The notes under the pieces are model-generated. The model was given only the letters and a program-made list of their open reading frames with translations. It did no database searches and was not told the origin of the DNA. A DNA stretch of 35,020 nucleotides. Origin: Chloroflexota bacterium (GTDB lineage Bacteria > Chloroflexota > Anaerolineae > CG2-30-64-16). The stretch lies in NCBI GenBank assembly GCA_029555885.1, contig JAKPQT010000744.1, positions 1 to 35,020 of the forward strand, in the 5' to 3' direction. The translations under genes were made by a program, and so were the position numbers. Below are positions 28,977 to 35,020 of this stretch, one piece after another (position 1 is the stretch's first letter; each line of letters starts with the position of its first letter).

Positions 28977-29471
28977 CTATTCTTCGGCCAGCCGGCGGAG
29001 CCGCTGGCTGTGCAGGTGACAGATGGCGACGGCCACGGCATCCGCCGCGTCATCGGGCCGCGGGATGTCCGTCAGCCCCAACATCAGCCGCACCATCTCC
29101 TGCATCTGCTGCTTGTCCGCGCGGCCATAGCCGACGAGCGCCTGCTTGACCTCCGCAGGCTTGTACTCGTAGACCGGCAGGCCGGCCTGCGCGGCGGCGA
29201 GCAGCACCACCCCCCGCGCCTGCCCGACGGTCAGCGCGGTCGTGACGTTACGGTTGAAGAACAGCTCCTCGACGGCCACCGCGGCCGGCGCGGCCTCGCG
29301 CAGGAGCGCGCTGACCTCGTCGTAGAGCTGGTGCAGGCGCTCAGGCATCGGGGTGCGTGCGGGCGTCTGGATGACGCCGTAGCGGACAAGATAAACCTCG
29401 CCCGCAGCGTCCTCGCCCACCAGGCCGAAGCCGGTCGTCGCGGTGCCTGGGTCAATGCCCAGGACAATCAA
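28977..29471 (-). CDS. ruvC: Holliday junction resolvase RuvC
   Basis: 164 residues from the TTG at 29471 (MIVLGIDPGTATTGFG), preceded by GTGGAG at six bases and giving the family's usual N-terminus and length. A GTG four codons earlier is possible; the full open frame to 29525 would overlap yebC. IDPG (first catalytic Asp), VEELFFN (Glu), YKPAEVKQALVGYGRADKQQMQEMV (DNA contact) and RPDDAADAVAVAICH (last Asp pair) are the RuvC motifs. It cuts Holliday junctions symmetrically as part of RuvABC. Confidence 0.94.
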   Translation of the reverse strand: MIVLGIDPGTATTGFGLVGEDAAGEVYLVRYGVIQTPARTPMPERLHQLYDEVSALLREAAPAAVAVEELFFNRNVTTALTVGQARGVVLLAAAQAGLPVYEYKPAEVKQALVGYGRADKQQMQEMVRLMLGLTDIPRPDDAADAVAVAICHLHSQRLRRLAEE

Positions 29472-29487
29472 GCGAGACTCCACGTGG

Positions 29488-30234
29488 TCAGGCCAGTTGG
29501 GCCAGCGCCTCGTCGGAAATCTCAAGGTTGGTGTAAACCTTGCTGGTATCGTCGAGCTCTTCGAGGGCTTCCACCAGGTTCAACACCTGGAGGGTATCCG
29601 CGGGGCTGAGCGAAATCATCGTCTTCGGCTGCATGGTCAGCTCGGCGGATTCGATCTTGTAGCGCGCATCCTCGAAGGCCTGGCGCACGGTCTGCAGGTC
29701 GGACGGCTGCGTGTAAATCTCTGCGGTCTCCTCACCGAACTGCACATCCTCGGCTCCGGCCTCCAGCGCCAGCTCAAAGACCTTGTCCTCGTCCTTGCCT
29801 TCCATCGAGATGGCGATATAGCCCTTGGAGTCGAAGAGCCAGCCGACGCTGCCCGACTCGCCCATGCTGCCGCCCCCGCGCGTCAGCACGCGGCGAATCT
29901 CAGACACGGTGCGGTTCTTGTTGTCGGTAACGGCCTCCATGAGAATGGCGACCCCGTGCGGACCGTAGCCCTCGTAGGTGACCTCTTCGAGCTGGCCGCC
30001 TTCGGAATCCAGCCCGGCCCCGCGCTTGATGGCACGCTCGATGTTCTCTTTCGGCATATTCTCGGCGCGCGCCTTTTCGACGATCAGCCGCAGCCGGAAG
30101 TTGAAGTTCGTGTCAGGGCCCTGACGCGCGGCAAGCTGGATTTCGCGCGCGAGCTTGGTGAACATCTGCCCGCGCTTGGCATCGGCCGCGCCCTTCTTGC
30201 GCTTGATGGTAGCCCATTTTGAATGTCCAGACAT
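29488..30234 (-). CDS. yebC: YebC/PmpR-family protein (TACO1 family)
   Basis: 248 residues. The start MSGHSKWATIKRKKGAADAKRG and the regions AKRENMP-like AENMPKENIERAIKRG, YEGYGPHGVAILME, DNKNRT and GSVGWLFDSKG are family signatures over the full length. Members were described as DNA-binding regulators and more recently as helpers of translation through polyproline stretches; the exact role here is open. AGAGGGGG precedes the ATG. It leads the yebC-ruvC-ruvA group. The 156-base gap to pyrG holds two palindromes and no clear promoter. Confidence 0.95.
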   Translation of the reverse strand: MSGHSKWATIKRKKGAADAKRGQMFTKLAREIQLAARQGPDTNFNFRLRLIVEKARAENMPKENIERAIKRGAGLDSEGGQLEEVTYEGYGPHGVAILMEAVTDNKNRTVSEIRRVLTRGGGSMGESGSVGWLFDSKGYIAISMEGKDEDKVFELALEAGAEDVQFGEETAEIYTQPSDLQTVRQAFEDARYKIESAELTMQPKTMISLSPADTLQVLNLVEALEELDDTSKVYTNLEISDEALAQLA

Positions 30235-30257
30235 AGTGCCCCCTCTAAAATGGCATC

Positions 30258-30286
30258 GTAGATACGTGCCTGCGGCACGTATCTAC
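30258..30286. repeat. Perfect 13-bp hairpin GTAGATACGTGCC/GGCACGTATCTAC
   Basis: Arms 30258-30270 and 30274-30286, 3-nt loop TGC; weaker pairing continues outward. It lies 24 bases ahead of the yebC start with no T-tract following on either strand. Confidence 0.85.
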
Positions 30287-30317
30287 CGGCTTTACGATTG
30301 GTGTCTATCCGAAAAGG

Positions 30318-30368
30318 CGTAGTATAGCCCCTATAGGCGTCCTGACGGGCACAAGGCCCTAGACTACG
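30318..30368. repeat. Diverged copy of the CGTAGCATAG palindrome
   Basis: CGTAGTATAGCCCCT at one end and AAGGCCCTAGACTACG at the other resemble the element at 16819-16870 in both sequence and spacing. It lies between pyrG and yebC. Confidence 0.75.
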
Positions 30369-30390
30369 AGTTGTCGGCTAGAGACTTAGC

Positions 30391-32001
30391 TCAAGCCGAC
30401 CGGTCTAGGACGGCCTTCATAAACGCTTTGAACAGCGGATGCGGGCGGTTCGGCCGCGAGCGGAACTCCGGATGGAACTGCGTGCCGAGCATCCACGGAT
30501 GCAGGCTGCGATCCAGCTCCGCGATTTCGACCAGCCGGCCATCGGGCGACAGCCCGGAAAAGCATAAGCCCGCCTGGTTCGCCGGCCCGCGGTAGCGATT
30601 GTTGAACTCCCACCGGTGGCGATGGCGCTCGCGCACGGCATCCTCCGGCGCGTAGGACTCCGCGGCCAGCGACCCAGGCGTGAGCACGCACGGCCACAGG
30701 CCCAGCCGCATCGTCCCGCCCATATCCTCGATGCCCTCCTGATCCGGCATGAGGCTGATGACGGGATGTGGCGTCTTAGGATTGAACTCGGTGCTGTTTG
30801 CCTCCGCATGGCCGAGCACATTGCGGACGAACTCGATGCACAGGACCTGCATCCCCAGGCAGAGGCCGAAATATGGGATGCGGTTCTCCCGGGCGTAGCG
30901 CGCGTCGTTGATCTTGCCCTGGACCCCGCGCTCACCGAAGCCGCCGGGCACGATGATGCCGTCGATGCCCGCCAGCCGGTCGATGCCGCCCGGCCGTTCC
31001 AGCGATTCGGAGTGCACCCATTCGATCTCGAGGTCGCGATCCCACGCCCACGCCGCGTGACGGAGCGCCTCGCGCACGCTCATGTACGCGTCTTCCAGCT
31101 CGACGTACTTGCCGACCAGCGCCACCTTCACGGTGGGCTTGGGCTTCTCGATTTGTGCCACCAGGCCGCGCCACTCGGCCAGGTCCGGGCCGGTCGTGTT
31201 CAGTTCCAGCCGCTCCGCGATGAAATCCGCCACGCCCTCGTCTTCAAGCATCAGCGGCACTTCGTAGATGCTGGACGCGGTGTATGCGGGGACGACCGCG
31301 CGGCGCTCCACGTCGGTGAACAGCGCAATCTTCTCGCGCACGCTCTGGCTCACCTCGACGTCCGACCGGCAGACGATCATGTCCGGCTGGATGCCGATGC
31401 TGCGCAGCTCGCGCACGCTGTGCTGGGTCGGCTTGGTCTTGAGCTCGTTCGAGCCGGACAGCCACGGCAGCAACGTGACGTGGATATAGAAGGTCTTGGC
31501 CCGGCCCACATCCTTGCGCATCTGGCGGATGGCTTCGAGGAAGGGCTGGCTTTCGATGTCGCCCACCGTCCCGCCGACTTCCACGATGACCACATCGGGG
31601 TCGCCGTGCCGCGCGGCGTCCTGGATGTGCCGCTTGATCTCGTTGGTCACATGCGGGATGACCTGGATAGTCCCGCCGAGGTAATCCCCGTGGCGCTCGC
31701 GTGCCAGCACGCTGCTGTAGATCTGGCCGGTCGTGACGTTGTTGGCCTTGAGCAGGTTCTCATCGATGAACCGCTCGTAGTGGCCCAGGTCGAGGTCGGT
31801 CTCCGCGCCGTCGTCGGTGACGAACACCTCGCCATGCTGGTACGGCGACATGGTGCCCGGATCGACGTTCAGGTAGGGGTCGAGCTTCTGGATGGAGACG
31901 CGCACCCCGCGGCTCTTGAGCAGCCGGCCCACGGAAGCAGCGGTCACACCCTTGCCCAGCCCGCTGACCACGCCGCCCGTCACAAAAATGTAGGCTGTCA
32001 C
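30391..32001 (-). CDS. pyrG: CTP synthase
   Basis: 536 residues, GTG start with GGAG five bases upstream. The N-terminal synthetase domain shows [41 protein letters not shown] and [33 protein letters not shown] starts the linker to the glutaminase domain with [20 protein letters not shown] (nucleophile Cys, about residue 380) and FHPEF. It makes CTP from UTP, ATP and glutamine. It is preceded by its own promoter (32155-32183) and a hairpin with T-tract (32022-32055), so transcription attenuation is possible. No truncation or missing key residue was seen. Confidence 0.98.
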   Translation of the reverse strand: MTAYIFVTGGVVSGLGKGVTAASVGRLLKSRGVRVSIQKLDPYLNVDPGTMSPYQHGEVFVTDDGAETDLDLGHYERFIDENLLKANNVTTGQIYSSVLARERHGDYLGGTIQVIPHVTNEIKRHIQDAARHGDPDVVIVEVGGTVGDIESQPFLEAIRQMRKDVGRAKTFYIHVTLLPWLSGSNELKTKPTQHSVRELRSIGIQPDMIVCRSDVEVSQSVREKIALFTDVERRAVVPAYTASSIYEVPLMLEDEGVADFIAERLELNTTGPDLAEWRGLVAQIEKPKPTVKVALVGKYVELEDAYMSVREALRHAAWAWDRDLEIEWVHSESLERPGGIDRLAGIDGIIVPGGFGERGVQGKINDARYARENRIPYFGLCLGMQVLCIEFVRNVLGHAEANSTEFNPKTPHPVISLMPDQEGIEDMGGTMRLGLWPCVLTPGSLAAESYAPEDAVRERHRHRWEFNNRYRGPANQAGLCFSGLSPDGRLVEIAELDRSLHPWMLGTQFHPEFRSRPNRPHPLFKAFMKAVLDRSA

Positions 32002-32021
32002 ATTGGCTCCGTGTGTTAATC

Positions 32022-32055
32022 AAAAAGGAGACACGGACATAACATCCGTGTCTCC
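32022..32055 (-). terminator. Intrinsic terminator or attenuator in the pyrG leader
   Basis: GGAGACACGGA (32055-32045) and TCCGTGTCTCC (32037-32027) form a perfect 11-bp stem with a 7-nt loop, followed by TTTTT. It is 21 bases ahead of the pyrG GTG and downstream of the promoter, so read-through is required for pyrG expression. Confidence 0.85.
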
Positions 32056-32154
32056 AGCGCGCTAAACGAAGTTCCGGCGCAATGTCGGAAACTTGAGAAT
32101 CATCCGCAGCGAGATGGCTGCCTGGCGAATGCCTTGCGAGTGCATAGCGTGGAG

Positions 32155-32183
32155 AATATACCACAAAACGCCGGAATCACCAA
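32155..32183 (-). promoter_or_regulatory. pyrG promoter
   Basis: Minus-strand -35 TTGGTG (32183-32178), 17-nt spacer, -10 TATATT (32160-32155) with a TGG extended -10. The expected transcription start is near 32149, giving about 150 nt of leader that contains the hairpin at 32022-32055. Confidence 0.72.
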
Positions 32184-32300
32184 CAAAACAGCAACCCGCA
32201 TTTCCACCACGCGACATGCATGACTGACACCACGAACCAGCCTGGAACTCCCCCGTGCCTGCGTAATGAGCGTAATCCATAGTGCAGGATATCGTGGCTC

Positions 32301-32330
32301 TTGTCACCAACCTGATTTGCATCATATACC
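32301..32330 (+). promoter_or_regulatory. Possible promoter of the plus-strand secreted-protein genes
   Basis: TTGTCA (32301-32306), 18-nt spacer, TATACC (32325-32330), in an AT-richer patch divergent from the pyrG promoter and about 180 bases before the gene at 32514. The match is modest. Confidence 0.35.
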
Positions 32331-32513
32331 GCTGAACGAAATGCGATTATCATTGGAAGGGATCAGCCTACCTATGTGCTGATCGGTGCGGTCACTGTAG
32401 CCCGCGCGTGCAGCTTCTCATCATGCCCTCAGGCGGCTCCTTACTCTTGATCGCTTCAGCACCCTATTCCATCGGAACCGGGTTTGGACGCAAACTCGGT
32501 GAAGGAGCTTCTG

Positions 32514-33935
32514 ATGCTGCAACGTGCCAGACCCATCCTGAGCGTGATGTGCGTCATCCTCCCCTTGGCGGCGTTAGCCCTGATCCTGCAGGGCCAACAC
32601 GCCGACTCTGCTGCGTCCACGCAGCTTTTCGTTTCCAAGCTGCCGACGCCGACCCCGGCGGCCACCGCCACGCCGGCCGTGCCCGGTTTGTTCATCTCGC
32701 CGCTCAGCACGCCGGCCGGCATGACGATCCAGGCTCGCTTGCCGTTGGTTCATCTACATCCCACCCCAACGCCGACTCCCACGCCGCCCCCAATCCAGTA
32801 TGGCTGGAAGGGAGTCGGCCACACCAGTGAGGCTGCTGCGTTGGGGGCCAGTAATGACCCCACCAACAATTTCTGGGGCATCGATCCCGACTGGTGGTTT
32901 GACTGGAGCTCTAGCGGGGTAACTCGGGCGGCTGATGCCAGCGCGGAGGAGCTCCTGAGCCAGATGGCTGTCAGACTAGCAGATCCGGAATTCGTGCCGA
33001 CCATTTGGTGCACGTCGGATACTGCGGGCGCTGTGTCACCGGCGGACATCGGAACTCTGGCCGGTCAGCACAGGGGCCGCGTCTGGCTGATGTTCAATGA
33101 GCCGGATAACGACGGCCACTCTGACAGTTGTGGGTTCTACATTAAAGGAAACCTTGATCATTCCCACTACTACACCAATCAAGACTGGTTAGGCTTAGGC
33201 ATCTATCTCGCGGACGAGTATGCAAAGTATGCCACCGCTATTCTGAATGCCGATCCCACGGCCCGCATTTTCACGTTTGCCACTATGCAACTACCCATGC
33301 CCACCCTCACGGTTCTGAACAATCCCAATGATGCGTATAGGCAAAGGGCCTTACCGATCTGGCAGGGTTTCCTCAGTAGAATGGTGAGTGAACACTCGGA
33401 AATACCTATTGACGGCATTGTCATCCATGCCTACCCAAATAGCTTCAGCACCTACCACATCGATACTATTCCAGCCTGTCAAGGCGTACATGGAGGAATG
33501 CCTACTTGGTTTCTGGATCCACAGTGTGTAGAACGCGCTATCGAGGATGCATATCGCTTTTTTCAAGGCACTGAGAACCCCCAGCCCGGGCTGACCCAGA
33601 ATAAGCCTATCTGGGTGACGGAGACAGGCGTCTTGACACAACACACTCAGTTAGCCTGGAACAGCGTCAAGACGGGTTATCAGACTCCTTTGATGAACTG
33701 GTTGACACCTCGCATGGCGCCAGCCGCGCAACCCTGCTGCGCGTGGATCAATGCGGTGGCCTGGTATAGCACCCACCGGCCTGATCACTCGGCCAGCAAC
33801 TTGCTCGTGCCTACTCCGGTAGCTCCGCCCGTGCTTGGCGCTTTGACTCCGTTGGGCGTCGTCTGGCGAGACATGTCGTGTCTGAATTGTGCCTGTCCGG
33901 GGTACGATTGCATCATCTCAGGAGACGGCCAATGA
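32514..33935 (+). CDS. Secreted glycoside-hydrolase-like TIM-barrel protein
   Basis: 473 residues from the ATG at 32514, preceded by AAGGAG at six bases; the frame opens at 32484 but that start lacks such a site. A signal peptide (about residues 5-27, ILSVMCVILPLAALALILQG) leads into a Thr/Pro-rich linker ending PTPTPTPTPPP, then the catalytic region. WLMFNEPDN (E196) and PIWVTETGV (E370) are spaced like the acid/base and nucleophile of clan-A hydrolases and resemble the Asl1-like glycosyl hydrolase catalytic core. It probably acts outside the cell on a polysaccharide; substrate unknown. The stop overlaps the next start (ATGA), so both are coupled. Its base composition is less GC-rich than the minus-strand genes, which may point to transfer. 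Confidence 0.72.
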   Translation: MLQRARPILSVMCVILPLAALALILQGQHADSAASTQLFVSKLPTPTPAATATPAVPGLFISPLSTPAGMTIQARLPLVHLHPTPTPTPTPPPIQYGWKGVGHTSEAAALGASNDPTNNFWGIDPDWWFDWSSSGVTRAADASAEELLSQMAVRLADPEFVPTIWCTSDTAGAVSPADIGTLAGQHRGRVWLMFNEPDNDGHSDSCGFYIKGNLDHSHYYTNQDWLGLGIYLADEYAKYATAILNADPTARIFTFATMQLPMPTLTVLNNPNDAYRQRALPIWQGFLSRMVSEHSEIPIDGIVIHAYPNSFSTYHIDTIPACQGVHGGMPTWFLDPQCVERAIEDAYRFFQGTENPQPGLTQNKPIWVTETGVLTQHTQLAWNSVKTGYQTPLMNWLTPRMAPAAQPCCAWINAVAWYSTHRPDHSASNLLVPTPVAPPVLGALTPLGVVWRDMSCLNCACPGYDCIISGDGQ

Positions 33936-35020
33936 AGCACGCATTCTATCGTTGTGCCACAGGGTTGGGCGTTCTTGGGCTTGCGCTAGTCCTGTTCACG
34001 TCAATCAGTGCGGCCCAGACTGACACGCCGGCCTGTCGCGAGCTGGGCATCGCTAAACTGATGCCCTCCCCTGCCTATCATGAGGATCGCACCTTGTTCA
34101 GCCGCCAGTGGAATGCCTCTGAGCGTCGCCAGGAGATACGGCGCAGCCAGGACGGCGGCCTGACCTGGGAGCTGGTCCTGAGCGATCCCTGGATATTCCA
34201 CGTGGCGCTCTCCCCCGCCTTTGGCTCAGACCAGACCGTCCTGGCCCTGGTGGATGTGGGGGCCGCGGTGTCGCACGACGGGGGCCAGACCTGGCGCGAC
34301 CTGACCTTACCAGGCGCTGCTACGTCTGACAGCAACGCCGTCATCACCGCCGGCGGGACCTGGTTCGTGCGCCTGCATGCGGGGCGTCCCGGCGGCTACG
34401 ACCCGCTGCGCGAGGGGGTCTTCGTCTCCACGGATGAAGGCGTCACCTGGCGGCAGCTCTACAGCGGCAAGGTCTACGCGCTGGCCGCCTCGCCGCTGTA
34501 CGAACAGGACCAAACCCTCTTCATCTCGCCCGGCGGCTACAAGGCCAACTACGGCATCTATCGTTCCACCGACGGTGGCGTAACCTGGCATGAAAGCAAC
34601 ACCGGCCTGGCCTGGGGCGGTGAGTATCACGTCGGCACGATCGCCTTCTCATCGGCCTATGCCCAGGATCAGACGATCTATGTGAGGTCCAATTCGTTGC
34701 TTCATCGTTCGGCTGACGCAGGTGTGAGCTGGCAACACATCGTGGTCGGTGAAGCAGCGCACGGGTATGATTTGATACAAGACTTCGTGCTCTCCCCGCG
34801 CTACCCGACGGATCACACGCTGTGGATTCACGGCGGACAGTACGGCTTCGCTGTTTCCCGGGATGCGGGCGCGACCTGGCAGCCGCTCTCGCAGCCGATT
34901 ATTCCGCTGGTTGCGCTGGATGACTGCGTGGGGACGAACTGCACGCCCACCATCGTGGGCCGCTATCACAACAATTCGATGCTATACAAGTCCTACAACT
35001 ACGGCCAGACGTGGCAGTGC
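33932..35020 (+). CDS. Secreted BNR/Asp-box beta-propeller protein, 3' end outside window
   Basis: 363 codons, open to the window edge. ATG with AGGAG upstream, overlapping the previous stop by four bases. A signal peptide (GLGVLGLALVLFTSISAAQ, about residues 11-29) is followed by Asp-box repeats every 42-52 residues: SQDGGLTW (72), SHDGGQTW (114), STDEGVTW (166), STDGGVTW (212), SADAGVSW (260), SRDAGATW (309) and SYNYGQTW (354). Such repeats form sialidase- or VPS10-like propellers. The catalytic Arg triad of sialidases is not identifiable here, so a binding or scaffolding role is as likely as hydrolysis. Coexpression with the hydrolase-like protein suggests a shared extracellular task. Confidence 0.8.
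   Translation, partial: MKHAFYRCATGLGVLGLALVLFTSISAAQTDTPACRELGIAKLMPSPAYHEDRTLFSRQWNASERRQEIRRSQDGGLTWELVLSDPWIFHVALSPAFGSDQTVLALVDVGAAVSHDGGQTWRDLTLPGAATSDSNAVITAGGTWFVRLHAGRPGGYDPLREGVFVSTDEGVTWRQLYSGKVYALAASPLYEQDQTLFISPGGYKANYGIYRSTDGGVTWHESNTGLAWGGEYHVGTIAFSSAYAQDQTIYVRSNSLLHRSADAGVSWQHIVVGEAAHGYDLIQDFVLSPRYPTDHTLWIHGGQYGFAVSRDAGATWQPLSQPIIPLVALDDCVGTNCTPTIVGRYHNNSMLYKSYNYGQTWQC

Noticed and set aside
30258..30286. Terminator between pyrG and yebC
   Set aside because: Strong hairpin but no T-tract on either strand; kept as a repeat only.
30616..32019. 467-codon plus-strand open frame opposite pyrG
   Set aside because: pyrG occupies the minus strand with full catalytic motifs; the antisense frame is a shadow.

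Overview
The window looks like a chromosomal segment of a high-GC Chloroflexota bacterium, probably Anaerolineae-like. That is an inference from gene content: large GT-C membrane glycosyltransferases with extracytoplasmic beta-domains, a Gmd/Rmd pair, a short-type SAH hydrolase, an S-box riboswitch, and many small palindromic repeats. No rRNA, tRNA or CRISPR was recognised. Everything from 1 to about 32.0 kb is on the minus strand; two genes at the right end are on the plus strand.

Layout from the right, in transcription order for the minus strand. (1) 32.5-35.0 kb, plus strand: two secreted proteins, a TIM-barrel glycoside-hydrolase-like protein and a BNR/Asp-box propeller cut by the window edge. 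(2) 30.4-32.2 kb: pyrG behind a clear promoter, with a hairpin plus T-tract (possible attenuator) just before the gene. (3) 28.4-30.2 kb: yebC-ruvC-ruvA. (4) 21.6-28.4 kb: a SAM-cycle operon of mtnA, a DNA methylase, an S23-type four-helix-bundle gene, a PfkB (probable adenosine) kinase, ahcY and metK. It starts at a TTGACA/TAGACT promoter and a SAM-I riboswitch with a greatly enlarged P3 arm and an intrinsic terminator. (5) 5.9-21.4 kb: a glycan operon starting at a TATAAT promoter: GDP-rhamnose synthesis (rmd, gmd), a phosphohexomutase, tatD, a long-chain polyprenyl diphosphate synthase, GT2, GT4 and three giant GT-C enzymes. (6) 1-5.8 kb: a second promoter drives three more membrane proteins of the same kind, the last cut by the window start.

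The most unusual layer is repeats. At least eight families of small inverted repeats occur between genes and in-frame inside genes. Heptamer-based inverted elements sit at junctions of the SAM operon, and one of them encloses the S23 four-helix-bundle gene (19 heptamers on one side, 5 inverted heptamers on the other). Gene-free elements of the same design lie at 15.15, 22.8 and 24.2 kb. This suggests a mobile cassette with gene-less derivatives, comparable in logic to RAYT/REP systems; mobility and protein-repeat recognition are inferences. Several repeats have become protein sequence: C-terminal tails of the kinase, methylase and GT2, and internal loops of the GT-C enzymes.

Stretches above 300 bases without a gene: 21195-21579 (rmd promoter plus three repeats), 27921-28388 (SAM riboswitch leader) and 32002-32513 (divergent promoters and pyrG attenuator; 32184-32300 and 32331-32513 show nothing further that I recognise apart from the ribosome binding site of the gene at 32514).
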